From positions 36,938,048-37,002,047 of the forward strand of contig CM053249.1 of the NCBI GenBank assembly GCA_028583405.1: a stretch of DNA of 64,000 nt. The letters are read 5' to 3'. Under the pieces are notes generated by a model. It had not been told where the DNA came from. It saw only the letters and a program-made list of their open reading frames with translations, and made no database searches. This DNA comes from Pogonophryne albipinna (lineage: Eukaryota > Chordata > Actinopteri > Perciformes > Artedidraconidae). This document shows positions 24,371 through 36,600 of this stretch, piece after piece; position 1 is the stretch's first letter, and every line of letters starts with the position of its first letter. A program made the translations under genes and the position numbers.

Positions 24371-24888
24371 CAGGGTGTCCGCGGGGTCTTAAAAAGTATT
24401 AAAAGTTGATAAATCAATTTAGCGAAAATTAAGGCTATTAAAAAGTATTAAAAAGTAATAAACGGCATTTTCCAAGGTATTACATTTTGCAGCTTGTTTT
24501 CAGTAAGTATATAAATGGTCCAAAGAGGTTGTATTCTACAGTCTGCCTGAATGTAATCATTGCGTAGGTGTGTAGTGTGATTCTGTGTAGTTTATTTATG
24601 GCATCCCGTTGGATTTGACGTCATCTGAACAGGACATCGCACGCTCACTGCTCCGTTTACGCCGGTTGTTAAACAACATCGTATGGGGAAATGCAAGTTT
24701 GCGTCCAAATGGTTGGAAGATAAGGAGGAAGGACAATCAATACTGTAGTCAATGTGAGGTAAAGTGTGTCGCCAATGTAACCGGTTAAAACTCCATGTGG
24801 CGATGAGGTCTTAAAATGTATGGAAAGGGTCTTAAAAAAGGTCTTAAAAGGTATTTAATTTGACTTCAGGATTCCTGCATATACCCTG
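24371..24888. mobile_element. TIR element of CAGGGTGTCC type
   Basis: Left end CAGGGTGTCCGCGGGG, right end complementary to CAGGGTATATGCAGG. TTATA flanks both ends (24366-24370, 24889-24893). Subterminal AAAAAGTATTAAAA and TTTTAAGACC words face each other. Non-autonomous, superfamily uncertain. Confidence 0.65.
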
Positions 24889-24933
24889 TTATAGTTCTAA
24901 AAAATTAAGAATTAATTAATTAATTAATATTTG

Positions 24934-25018
24934 CAGGTCTCCCTTGAAAAAGAGATCTATGATCTCACTGGGACCAATCTGGTTAAATAAAGGTTTGACA
25001 TGAAATGAAATGAAGAGA
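24934..25018 (+). mobile_element. LINE 3'-tail fragment
   Basis: Contains TCTCCCTTGAAAAAGAGATC, TGGTTAAATAAAGG and a terminal ATGAA repeat. This is the common fish LINE tail with its polyadenylation signal. No coding part remains. Confidence 0.55.
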
Positions 25019-25024
25019 ATAAAT

Positions 25025-25232
25025 GAAAAACAGGTATGAAATACTATATGACAGTAAAAAAAGAATAAAGTTTAAAAGGGGAGTGATTTGTAAAATATCC
25101 ATAAAGAAATAGTAAATCTGTTTACAGTTCTGTTTCATATGGGTGTTGAGAGATGTATCCATAGATCTCTTCATTTTGCTCTCAAAGTGCACCAGCTTGA
25201 TGCTTTAACTTCAATATTTAAAAATAAATCCC
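25025..25232. repeat. Inverted copy of the 22380-22645 block
   Basis: The reverse complement matches 22380-22460 (GTGCACTTTGAGCACAAAATG region) and 22590-22645 (AATCACTCCCCTTTTAAACT). It is a partial copy of the same non-autonomous family on the other strand. Confidence 0.7.
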
Positions 25233-25245
25233 CCCCTGAAGTGAA

Positions 25246-25814
25246 GTGACGTACTTCCTCCTTGCTCAGCTTAGGGATGCCTTAATTGTCTCCATATTTA
25301 AGAAGGGAGACAGGGCAGACTGCGGAAATTACCGTGGCATTTCTCTCTTGTCCACCATAGGGAAAGCCCTAGCTCGGGTGTTGGCCAACAGACTCACCCT
25401 CCTGTCAGAAAGCATCCTTCCTGAGTCTCAGAGTGGATTTCGCCCAAACAGAGGCACTATAGATATGATTTTCACTACTCGCCAACTGCAAGAAAAATGC
25501 CGGGAACAAAATCAACCATTATACATGGCCTTCATAGACCTCACCAAAGCCTTCGACTCAGTGAACCGTCAGGCCCTCTGGCTGGTACTGGCAAAGATTG
25601 GCTGCCCAGAAAAATACGTCCGGGTACTGAGACTGCTGCATGACAATATGTCAGCCATGGTACTCAGTGGCAGTGGAGACGAAACTGAACCCTTCCGGGT
25701 CAACACAGGAGTCAAACAGGGATGTGTCATCGCTCCAACGCTATTCTCCATCTTTGTTGCTGCTATCCTACATCTCACAAGCAAGCATCTGCCCCAGGGA
25801 GTCAACATCATGTG
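25246..25814 (+). pseudogene. LINE RT, fingers and palm
   Basis: Frame with IFKKGDRADCGNYRGISLL, then SQSGFRPNRGT, then AFIDLTKAFDSVNR (catalytic Asp of motif A), then GVKQGCVIAPTLFSIF. It is cut at 25814 by the hAT. The YADD box follows on the other side (LQYADDNALVA at about 26937). The fingers motifs are typical of RTE/I-type RTs. Confidence 0.82.
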
Positions 25815-26852
25815 TAGGGCTGCAACAAACGACTAATTTGATAATCGTTTAATCTATCGATTAATGAAACGATTAATCGATTATTCGGACTATTACTGTA
25901 TGCCTTGCACTAATTAGATTTAGCTTGAGGTTGTTTTAGGCATGTGCACTAACAATGAAGACAATAAAGATGAATACTTGATTTAAAAATACATATATTA
26001 TTAAATTAACTTAACAAATTGTGAACACAACTAACATAGCTTTTTATTTAAATTAAATAAATAATATTTCGCATAAAAAGAAACAACAATGTTTTAACAA
26101 ATCGTATTAAATAATGTGATAAGATAATTGTAAACAGAATAGCTGAAACTTTAACAAAATAAATAACTCAGTTACCTCTAATCATTAACCCATGTTTGTA
26201 TAATTTTGTTAACTCCGTGTGTTGCTGACGTGGAAAAGTTACTCGTGGATGGGGCTACAGAGATAGACAGTCGAACCCGGTGCATTTCTCCATTTGAATG
26301 TGGTGTACTTTTGCTAAATGTTTAGACAAATTGCTCGTGTTAACGCCCTCACATGCTAAACTCTTATTGCACTATTGGCAACGAGCATTGTCCACATCGA
26401 GACGGGTAACATTTAACCACACCTTGGAGCGCTTCTCTCCGCCATCCCCGCCGTGTGTTGCATGCATGCCATGTAGCAGCCGTGTGTGTGTTGCTGCATG
26501 TAGCAGCCGCGTGTGTGTAAACTGCCCCGGCCCCTCGCACACATACGGGGGAGAGAGAGATCTCGTCTCGATTGGAAAGATCGAAAATACACCATAGACG
26601 CATTTTTTTGTCTTTTTGCATGTTAGAAACGACTTACACTAAGACTGCGATATAATGTTTATGTAGCAATAATACATATGACATATATTTTTTAAATGTC
26701 TCCAGTACCGATAAAAAGACCGATAACGTTGGAGTTTAACGGCGCGTAAAACACACGTGATGACGTCACCAACTAATCGACGACTGAATTAGTTGGCAAC
26801 TAATTTGGTCATCGATTTTAATCGATTAAGTCGATTAGTTGTTGCACCCCTA
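25815..26852. mobile_element. hAT element in the Nimb-like LINE
   Basis: Ends TAGGGCTGCAACAAACGAC and GTTGTTGCACCCCTA. Flanks ATCATGTG (25807-25814) and ATCATGTA (26853-26860) match at 7 of 8. It interrupts RT motif B-C spacing exactly. It holds a decayed BED-finger frame on the minus strand. Confidence 0.9.
26290..26436 (-). pseudogene. Decayed BED zinc finger of a hAT transposase
   Basis: The minus frame reads ARCQ, a stop, CNKSLACEG, then NTSNLSKHLAKVHH, which is the C-x2-C ... H-x4-H form of a BED finger with a stop codon between the two Cys. BED fingers bind DNA in hAT transposases and ZBED proteins. The rest of the transposase is absent. Confidence 0.6.
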
Positions 26853-27957
26853 ATCATGTACAGAACTGACGGCCAACTCCTCAACATCAACCGTTTCAGG
26901 GCTAAAGATCAAACCACCACCATATCGATCATGGAGCTGCAGTATGCGGACGACAACGCCCTTGTAGCCCTCTCGGAAGAGGACCTACCTACAGGGTATC
27001 CTATCAGCCTTTGCGAAAGCATACAAACAGCTTGGTCTAGCCATCAACATAAAAAAGACCCAAATCCTCCACCAACCACCACCAAACAGCAGTACGCCTG
27101 TCCTACCCCCAAACATCTCCATTGACAACATCAGACTGGAAAATGTGGACTACTTCCCATACCTTGGCAGCCTCCTATCATCAAAAGCTGTTATTGATGA
27201 TGAAATACACCATCGCCTCAGCTGTGCCAGTGGGGCTTTCTCAAGGCTAAGGAAGAGAGTCTTTGAGAACCGTGACCTCCAAGCAAAGACCAAAATCTTG
27301 GTCTATAAAGCTGTGGTGCTCCCCACTCTTCTGTATGGATCAGAAGCCTGGACCACATACAGCAGGCACTTAAAGGCACTTGAGGCATACCATCAGAGAT
27401 CCCTCCGAAAAATCCTTAGGATTAGCTGGGAGGATCGGAGCACTAACACCAGCATCCTGGAGGAGGCTGACATTCCCACCATCACTGCCACCATTGCCCA
27501 AAACCAGCTCAGATGGACTGGCCATGTTATCCGCATGCCTGACTCTGGCCTCCCAAAACAAGTCCTTTATTCCCAGCTTGTTAAAGGGAAACGGGCCCCT
27601 GGAGGCCAAAAGAAGAGGTACAAAGATAACCTAAAAACAAACCTAAAGAAGTGTCACATAGACCTAAAAGCTTGGGAAGACATGGCAACAGACAGGGCGA
27701 CCTGGAGAAACCTTGTCCGTGAGGGTGCTGCACTATATAATGATGACTTCTGCCATGCTGCACAAGACAAGCGCAGACTCAGGAAGGAGAGAGCAAGCAC
27801 CAAACAGGTCCAACCCAAACCCTCCACCACTACATTCCCCTGTCCACACTGCACAAGAATAATCGGGTCCAGATTCGGCCTCTATGCCCACCTGAAGACC
27901 CACAAGGACCAAGAAGGAGGACAGTCATACTCGACTACGAGTGACCGCCGATGATGA
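26853..27957 (+). pseudogene. LINE RT catalytic box, thumb and C-terminal zinc finger
   Basis: Starts with the catalytic LQYADDNALV. After a frameshift near 26990 it is open from 27145 to 27954 (269 codons) with DYFPYLGSLLSSKA, LYGSEAWTTYSRHLKALE, NQLRWTGHVIRMP and a C-terminal C-x2-C-x12-H-x3-H finger (CPHC ... LYAHLKTH). The finger is typical of I/Nimb-like ORF2 ends. This half is well preserved. Confidence 0.82.
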
Positions 27958-28141
27958 TGACTTCCGGTTCAACATGAAAACATTCCCAGTTAAACATGCA
28001 AAAACAAATCGCTAAATAAAAAGATAAAACAGTGGCATGTAATTTACGTTAGAATAAATAGAATGGTTTTGAATAATAGATGGTCACTTTACAGCCCCGC
28101 CCACTTTTGGGGAAACCAACGCTGTCATTTGAACGGCGATC

Positions 28142-28265
28142 AAGCCTGAAGCCACAGAGATCTTCTTTTACTGTCCTTTCTTCTTAGAGGAATTACAGAA
28201 ACACGTAACTCTGGATTTGTTTTAATGTTTGAGGTGCAATAAACGACACAGCAGCTTTTTGGCAT
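28142..28265 (-). pseudogene. THAP-domain fragment
   Basis: From an ATG at 28265 the minus strand reads MPKSCCVVYCTSN, then NPELRVSVIP, then RRSLWLQA, followed by a stop. This is the start of a THAP zinc finger (Met, paired Cys of C2CH, and the later W-L-x-A). The second Cys-His pair is missing. THAP domains occur in P-element-type transposases and host factors; the source cannot be told. No splice donor is evident at the end. Confidence 0.55.
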
Positions 28266-29639
28266 GTTAAAACTATTATTTTCTGCCTCGCTCATGAGAG
28301 TAACAGCTGGAGAAATTACAGCCTCGCCTACTGATTTTAATTTAACCATATATCGAGCCCGATTCTCGATTTCAAATGTGTGCTCTAAAATGATATTTAT
28401 AAATGACTATTATCATTATAAGCAAGACAATAAATGGCAAAGATATGTAGAAAATAAACGTATTTAAGATACATTCATAACAAACATAACGTGGGGGAAA
28501 ATATGTTTCTAGAAGATATGTAGAAAATAAAGTAAACGCTAGTCGAGAATGCAGTTTAGTTCTGTGGGAATGTAATTTTTAGGAGACAGGGTTGCCTTAA
28601 CAGAGATAGCAACAATACCCAAGGCCGTAGACCTATGCCATGGGAAAAGAGACAGTGAAAGGAGAAAACGATCAACTGTGTCCATTTGCTTTGGGAACCA
28701 CTCACTTTTTGAAAACACAACCACTGTGAAGTCAGACATGGAGACACCAGAAATGACATGGCTACAAGAGCAAAGATATACACACTGCAGTTATAGAATA
28801 CACTTTTCCTTTTTCAAGTGTGAATATCTGTAAATAAACCTTCTGGGCCAGCAAAAGGAATACAAACTCTCATGAGCTCCTCTTTGGCTAGGTCACTGGC
28901 AGCGAGTATGAAGGAGTATTGACCTTTCTGAAAGGACAGACAGACAGCAAACATCCAAGTAAATAGAGACAACAGGGAGCAACAAGGCACACAGGAAATT
29001 AGCTGGAGAGAACAAATGATTTATTTTGTGTGGATGAGATTTGTTTGATTTTAATGGTCAACGTGTCCTCCCAAGGTTATCATTCAATGGCCTGATGTGG
29101 CTGGCCACTGACTAGCACAGACTATATCATTATTAATGTGTACAAGTTGGTGTGTGTGTCTTTGTGTTACATGAAAAAGTGTAATATAGTCATTTCATTG
29201 TAATGTATTCATAATAACAATGAGCATACAAAAGAATAGCTCCTAAAAATTACAAAATACAATAAGAATCAATATATGTTTAAATCTATTTTTTTAATTT
29301 TTAATACATATTGTATTTATTACGTAGTGTTTGATCATGTCTTGGAAGTAGGAAGGAATGGTTCCTTTCATCGTCCTGTGGAGGACTGCGAGAACTTGAG
29401 GTGAGACTCCAGGCTGCCTGTGTGCTGACTGTCACACAGAAGTCTTTTTAGCCACAAACCTGAACATTCAGTTTGTTTAACAGCACAACATTTATAAAAA
29501 CTAAAAACCTTCCCACGGTACTCTCATTGTCATCTGTGACATCTTTCCCAATTCATTGTCAATGAAGACGTTCCAGACTTTATACTTGATGACATCACAC
29601 ATTTGAGTGTCAGCGCTGTACTTTTGGATTTGAAAGAGA
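28266..29639. other. Gene-free stretch
   Basis: AT-rich single-copy-looking sequence. No frame resembles a known family and no complete element could be delimited. Confidence 0.55.
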
Positions 29640-29985
29640 GTTGGTCATGTTTTGATATACTGATGGAATGTCTTGGACAAAAGACATCAAGTATTGCAAT
29701 ATTTGATTTATGTATAAATACAATAGGGAAAAGTGCAATATTTGATTATGTATGAATGCAATAGGGAAAGTGCAATATTTGATTTATGTATGTGCAATAG
29801 GGATATGTGCAATAGGGAAAGTTCTGTACCTGTATGCTTCTTGTCTGTTTCTTTGCCATGTGATATGTGATCTCTGTTCTGTATCTATGACTGATTGTCC
29901 TAAATGTTTTATGTTTATTATCTCGATGCCCAAGACAAATTTCTCCTAAGGGAGACAATAAAGCTCTATCTAATCTAATCTAAAA
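29640..29985 (+). mobile_element. LINE or SINE 3' end
   Basis: Three loose repeats of GTGCAATATTTGATTTATG and TGCAATAGGGA (29690-29820), then ACAAATTTCTCCTAAGGGAG, ACAATAAAGCTC and a terminal CTAAT repeat. This is a common fish retroposon tail with AATAAA. 5' truncated, no coding. Confidence 0.6.
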
Positions 29986-30365
29986 GTATGACGTTTGGAA
30001 AAAGGCGTAGTTCCCCTCTAAATTATACAATTACAATTGTATTATACAATCAAGTAATATTTGCATTTCCGTAGCCCTTAACGTTCTCTCGTTTTTTATT
30101 GTGTCATAAACATAAAATAAATAATTTTTACTTTATATCTAATGATTAAAAATACTCAAATACTTGAAAGAAGATGATTTCTAAACTGGGTTCTGTAACT
30201 AAGCAGGGTTCACATACTGGGTAAGGCACAACTAATGGGTCTCATTCTGCTGCCAATTTAGAACTCTTACTTTAATTATGTTTATTTCATTTTGCTTTTA
30301 ATACATTGATCTTAGTAACGTGTCAAATGTATGACTTGAACATGGAGGACTGATAACAATTTGTA
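29986..30365. other. Gene-free stretch
   Basis: AT-rich, no recognisable coding or repeat ends. Confidence 0.5.
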
Positions 30366-30540
30366 CCTATTGTCATTTACGGCTCTACAATGGTTTAGGT
30401 ACAGACCGGCGTGTGGGCTTTGCCAAGGCCAGATCAGCTACAACAGGTAGTCACTGTGGGGGTAACCCCCAGGGTCGGTGCTGGGACCAGTTCTCTCATC
30501 TATTTACATGCTCCCTCTTGGCACCATCATCCGTAAAGGA

Positions 30541-31190
30541 CACACTTTAGATTTAGTATTATCGTTTGGACTGTCTGTCTCTGTGGATGAAATCTGTGCA
30601 GCAACGCGTATCTCAGACCATTTACCGGTTCTGTTTACAACTTCGATCCCTTCCGCAGGAGTCGAATCACGTGCCCCTGCGCGTCGTCTGCGATCGATTA
30701 ACCCCTTGACTGCCTCACAGTTTTCTGATGTTTTTAATGCTTCGCTGATCTGTAAATTAGAGGTGAACTGTGCTTTTAGTGCTGATGAGCTTATCTCCAT
30801 GTTTGACTCGACATGTACCCTAATACTGGATTCTCTTGCTCCTTTTACGTTTAGACGCACCAAAGTTCTCTCAGAGCCGTGGCTCAATGACTGTACTCGT
30901 GCTCTCAGACGCACCTGCAGGCGTGCAGAGAGAAAATGGAAAAAGGATAAACTCCATGTCTCCCTAGAAATCCTTCGTGTTTGCCTTTCCGACTACCAGA
31001 CGGCAGTCAAAGCAGCCAAAACAGAGCACATTTCTCTGTTCATCTCCAAAAACAGCCATAAACCTCAGGTTTTTTTTAATGTCCTCAACTCGATTATTAA
31101 TCCCTGTGATGTTTCTTCAATTGTGCCATCGACTACTCTCTGTGATAAGTTTCTTACATTTTTATTGAAAAAGTATCTGCTCTTAGGCTA
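30541..31190 (+). pseudogene. LINE endonuclease C-part and linker
   Basis: Open from 30541: HTLDLVLSFGL, then the endonuclease-type ISDHLPVLFT, then a basic linker (RRTCRRAERKWKK). The catalytic N-terminal half is absent. Directly upstream, 30366-30538 carries an RT scrap (QGSVLGP-like and IYMLPLG) that belongs 1 kb further downstream, so the 5' end is rearranged. Confidence 0.72.
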
Positions 31191-31917
31191 GCCCACACTA
31201 GTGCTACCCCAGATCCTGCTCCTTTTCTGTGCCCTGCTGTCCTCGACCACTGTATCCTGTATCCCTCTCTTCTCTCTCGGATGTAGTCAAGCACCTGCGG
31301 CCGACAAACTGCACCTCAGACAGCATTCCCTCTCGCCTTCTCAGAGATGTTTTCGAATCAGTTGGAGCAAGTATTTTATTACTAATAAACACCTCTCTTA
31401 GCTCAGGATGTGTCCCAGCTGCCTTCCGTCCAGCCACTACTTAAAAAGATAAATCTCGACCCCTCCATTCTTGCACATTTTAGGCCCATCTCACAGCTAC
31501 CTTTTTTATCCAAAGCCCTGGAGCGAGTAGTCTATGTCCAGCTTCAGTCGTTCTTAACCACGCATGGCATCCATGAAAAGTTTCAGTCTGGCTTCAAACC
31601 TATGCACAGCACTGAAACAGCCCTTTTAAGAGTTTTTAATTATCTGTTCCTAGCCGCCGACTCAGGTAACCCTGCTGTCCTGGTGCTGTTAGACCCGACA
31701 GCTGCCTTTGACACTGTGGACCATAGCATACTGTTGTCACGGCTTGAACAGTCCGCTGGCATCACAGGCTCTGCCCTTGCATGGTTCAGGTCCTACCTGA
31801 CAGACCGTAGCTTCTCAGTGCAGCTAGGTGCCTTCTCCTCTGCTAAAGCCCCTCTTACCTGTGGGGACCCCCAAGGCTCTATCCTGGGCCCCATCCTCTT
31901 TTTACATACTGCCCCTA
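31191..31917 (+). pseudogene. LINE RT, N-terminal and palm A-B motifs
   Basis: Two overlapping frames (31229-31444 and 31410-31917). They read SIPSRLLRDVFE, LKKINLDP, FRPISQLPFLSKALE, then EKFQSGFKPMHSTETALL, then DPTAAFDTVDHSILL (motif A) and DPQGSILGPILF (motif B). Coding stops at the CACTG element edge. Confidence 0.82.
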
Positions 31918-32154
31918 CACTGTAAAAAAAATAATGTTATTTTTACGGTAAAAAACTGGCAGCTGTGGTTGCCAGAACTTTACCGTAAAAAATACAGTAG
32001 GATTCAGGACTTCCGGAATGAAGAGTGAGGAGTAGACGTGTTTTCCTCCGCTCCCTCGCTTCCAACTTTTTTATTAGGTAGAAACCTCATTACTCACTTC
32101 ATACTTACACTAGTCGATACATAGCAACTGAGCAACTTTATACCTTAAGGAGAC

Positions 32155-32962
32155 ATGCCACCAAAGCCCGCAAAACAAGTCAAGAAAGACTCTATGCCTA
32201 CGGAGAATGTCGCTACTAGCGACGTTAGCATGGAGGCGCTAACCAGCTTGTTGGAGAGCCATAAAGTGTCTCTCTCAATGGAATTCAAAACTGTCATCGC
32301 CGCACTCGAGTCCAAAATTGATCTGGTTCATGCGACTATCTCTGATCATGGGCAGCGACTCTTTGGAGTCGAATGCGGATTTGGTCGACGGGCGCCTGTC
32401 GACTTTGGAAGCTACATGCGCAGAGCTAGCCGCTAGCAATGCTAAGCTGCGGGCGAAAACTGCAGACGTCGAGGCCCGCAGCCGCCGCAAGAATATCCGC
32501 ATCATTGGTCTCCCGGAGTCGATTGAGGGCCCGCGACCAACCGCCTTCTTCTCCGACCTACTACCCCAGCTTCTGGGGGAACAAATCCTGCCTACCTCTC
32601 CTGAACTGGTCCGGGCTCACAGGTCGTTAGCCGCGAAGCCGAAGCCTGGGGAAAGACCGAGGCCTGTCATCATCCGATTTCACAACTTCCAGACCAAGGA
32701 AAGAGTCATCCGTGAAGCCCAGAAAATGAGAGCGGATCTACGGTACGAGGGGAAACCGATTGCCTTCTGCGAAGATTATATTCCCGAGTTTGTGATGCAG
32801 CGAGCTCTGTACCGCGAGGTGATGGCGCAGCTGTATAAACTTGGACTCAGGCCTGCTCTCCAGTACCCGGCCAAGCTGATGATTACGGCGGAGAATGGAG
32901 ACAAAGTTCGGCTGTCATCTGTCGAGGAAGCTAAGAAGTATCTTGCCGCTAAACAGAGGTAG
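32155..32962 (+). pseudogene. L1 ORF1 protein (RNA-binding), frameshifted
   Basis: From the ATG at 32155 a Lys-rich N-terminus leads into a heptad-like coiled coil (LESHKVSLSMEFKTVIAALE, later NADLVDGRLSTLEATCAEL). A single-base change near 32362 shifts the frame, after which the RRM-like part (RRKNIRIIGLPE) and the C-terminal domain (RPVIIRFHNFQTKERVIREA) are open to 32962. This is the trimeric single-strand nucleic-acid-binding chaperone of L1 RNPs. Joined length is about 268 residues, normal for fish L1 ORF1. Confidence 0.85.
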
Positions 32963-33430
32963 CATGCACTGCTATAAAACACAGTAGCTATGGTCGGCCC
33001 ATCTGCTAACGTGCCACATTACTGAGTGGTCTAACTTAGCTGCTCGTTAGCATAGCCCAGACTGCACTATTGCTACGCTGAACTGTACGGCAGCGAGTCA
33101 TGTTACTCTACGAAGGACTCCCTGTAAGCTAATTTTTACATAGACTGGTCACTCTTTCTAAATATAGCACTTTAAGTTGAATGTCAGTCTCACTGTTTAC
33201 ATACGTTTGTGATTAGCTGGTTGTGCTCAGATAATTGGTGTTATTCTGCCAGGTTGATGTCGGTTATGGCAGCTAACTCAGGGGTTTTTATGGGGAATTT
33301 GTTCACTGTTCAATGTAGAGGGAACGGAGGTTAAGTAAGGGAAGGATAGGACTGACCCACGTCAGGAAGGTTTGTATCCAAGGAGATACACATGTTTGAT
33401 GATCCCAATGGGACTGGGGTTTGTTGTGTA

Positions 33431-33543
<113 letters not shown>

Positions 33544-33630
33544 CTCCCCCCCCCCAATTTCCTGTTTTCTCTTTCCCCCTCCCCTTTTATTTTATTCTCT
33601 GCTCAGGTTATGCCACAATTTTAAAGGACT

Positions 33631-36600
33631 ATGTCAGTGAGTGGTAGAAATATCCGGTTTATTTCCTGGAACGTTAAAGGGATGAACAATATCACCAAAG
33701 CCAACAAGGTAATTTCACATTTGCAACACCTTAGAGGAGACATCTGCTTTTTACAAGAGACATACCTCCGTACGGCGGAAATGTCTTGCGTCAAGAGGCC
33801 TTGGATGGGTCACTTGTTTCATTCGAGGTTTTCCGAGAGGGCTAGAGGGGCAGCTATCATTATACACAGGGATATTGCCTTTGAACTAAACACTACTATA
33901 TCTGATCCGAACGGCCGGTACGTTATAGTATCTGGCAAATTACAAAATACTCCTGTGGTCCTGACCTCGCGATATCCTCCGAATTGGGACGATGACAAAT
34001 TCATATCCAAATTCTTTACTTCTATACCTAATCTCAATGAGCATCAAATTATAATTGCAGGTGACTTTAATCTGGTCCAGGATATAGAGCTTGATAGATC
34101 GTCCACTAAGCAGTTTACTCTATCTAAATCGACCAAAGTCTTACAATTTCACGCCGACCAGCTGGGCTTGAGGGACCCGTGGAGGACTAAGTTTCCCTCC
34201 AGTAAAGTTTTCTCTTTCTTTTCACATGTCCACCACACTTACTCTCGAATAGACTTCTTCTTACTTGACGATAAACTATTACATAACGTTCTTTCCTGTG
34301 AATACCATAGCATAGTTATCTCCGACCATGCACCTACTTCTGTAGAAATAAATTTTCCCCATGGTAGACCACCCTCTAAATTCTGGAGATTTAGTCCTCA
34401 TTTACTGTCCGAACCCAAATTTAAGGCTTTTCTTGCAACACAAATCACATTTTTCTTTGAGATAAACGACACTCTGAATATTGGTAGTGATATACTCTGT
34501 GAGTCCTTTAAGGCTTTTCTTCGTGGGCAGATCATTTCTTTTGTCTCACATTTCAGGAAATCGGAGCAATCCAAATTGACAGAAATTTCAGCTGATATCC
34601 GAAATGTAGACAGCCAATACTCGGTTAATCCCACCTCTATTTTGTATAAAAAACGGCTTCAGCTTCAATCTCAATATGATCTGTTATCAACTGGTAAGAT
34701 CGAGAGGCAACTTCTGCAAACCAGGCAACGATTTTTTGAGCAGGGAGATAAGGCAGGCAAACTGCTTGCATATCAATCGCGAGTGGCCGGTGCCTCCAGG
34801 TTGATCCCTAGAGTGAAGTCGCCAACAGGTGATATTACAACAGACCCTGCTGAAATCAGTAATATCTTCTCAGACTACTATTCTGAATTATACACCTCAG
34901 AGTCTTCTCCACAGGATTGGGACAACCCTAACCCCTTAGACACTCTAGCTTATCCCCAAGTTGATGGAAGAGGTTCTGGTGATCTGGGAGCTCCGTTGAC
35001 CATCTCTGAAGTAACAGAGGCTATCAAATCTTTACAGAGCGGTAAATCGCCTGGTCCTGATGGCTACTCCACAGAGTTTTTTAAAACTTTTTGTTCTGTA
35101 CTTGCCCCGATCCTGGTGAGAGTATTCCAGAGGTGGGACCAAGTCATTGTTTTGCAAGTCCGAGTTAAGTCTCAAGTCTTTGCGCTCAAGTCCGAGTCAA
35201 GTCTCAAGTCTTTGCGCTCAAGTCCGAGTCAAGTCTCAAGTCTTTGCGCTCAAGTTCAAGTCAAGTCCAAGTCCTAAACTTTGACAAAACGAGTCTTAAA
35301 CAAGTCATTATGTGTTTTTCACCAAATGTAATGACATCGATCAACAGAATAATACTTAATAATCAAATTGCTCTTTATTAGTCACATTAATAATTTAATA
35401 ATCCATTTTCTCTCTGCTGGTAAAGTAACATGTTTTTTTCTAATTTAAGAGGGATCAGTAAGGTAAGGCCACCGTGACGGTTTGATTCAGAAGGAGTTTA
35501 ATGTATAAGATCCCTGATGTTGAGGTAACCAGAATGTTTATTTCCACTGTGTACAACATGTTATGAGGGACCCACAATCTATCTTTATGCAAGGGATAAT
35601 GTGCAGCCAGGCGGTCTCTATGGGGAAGAGAACACCTGCATCTAGATCCCTCTGCAGGTGGTACTTTAACTATATTTTGATGCTAATACTTTTGTACTTT
35701 TACTTGTAACAGTTTGAATGCAGGACTTTTTATTGTAACCGAGTATTCCTACACTCTGGTACTTTTGTACTCAAGTACAAGATCTGAACTTCTCCCACCT
35801 CTGACAGTAAATCCTGAGTGGTTACCAAAATAAAGGTAAACAAAAAAGGTTATTTTCATTTTACAAATCCTGCACTCAGCTTTGCTTTCTCCAATATCAT
35901 TGAAAAGCAGCCAGATGCTGCTTCTTTTTTCGGTTTTCGCTAATTTCTTGACTTTTCCCGACGCACTTGCATTTAAATCCGTCGCTCTGTGCAGCTGGCC
36001 TGTACCACTACACCTGCGTCTGCCCCCCACCCTTCTTTCACATAATGGTATGATCCTAGTGTGTCCTCGCATATGATTGGCCGCATGGTGGCCCAGCTAA
36101 ATAAAGACGCCCCTAACTGCATGGATTCACAGCAAGAGTAGGAGCGGCTGAAGATTCTGCTCTCCCCGACGGGAGTCTGCTCTTCTAACGGCAGCTCGCG
36201 ATCGGCGTGTTGGAGACCTCTGAATTAAAGTATCAAGTCACCTCAAGTCAGAAGGCTCAAGTCCAAGTCAAGTCCCGAGTCATTGGTGTTCAAGTCCAAG
36301 TCGAGTCGCAAGTGTTTTGTGATTTTGTCAAGTCGAGTCTCAAGTCATCAAATTGGTGACTCGAGTCTGACTCGAGTCCAAGTCATGTGACTCGAGTCCA
36401 CACCTCTGGAGTATTCAATTATGCCTTTCTGAAAGGCCAGTTACCACCTACTTTGTCTGAGGCATCAATCACTCTACTGTTGAAGAAAGATAAGGACCCA
36501 CTCTTGTGTGGCAGTTATAGGCCGATATCCCTTTTAAACGTAGACTTTAAGATCATGGCTAAGGTTCTATCTAGCCGTCTCCAGAGGGTGATGCCGGGCC

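Larger units (their letters stand above)
25246..27960 (+). mobile_element. I-superfamily (Nimb-like) LINE, 5'-truncated
   Basis: RT coding 25246-25810 continues at 26853-27954 after a hAT insertion. One further indel near 26990 shifts frame. The element lacks endonuclease (5' truncated within the RT fingers) and ends in GATGATGATGA. The text around LGSLLSSKAVIDDEIHHRL and the C-terminal zinc finger match the I/Nimb type as recalled; clade placement is an inference. Confidence 0.75.

Noticed and set aside
35690..35805. Complete Tol2-type element
   Set aside because: Only one terminus-like end is present inside a larger hAT; no partner end or duplication.
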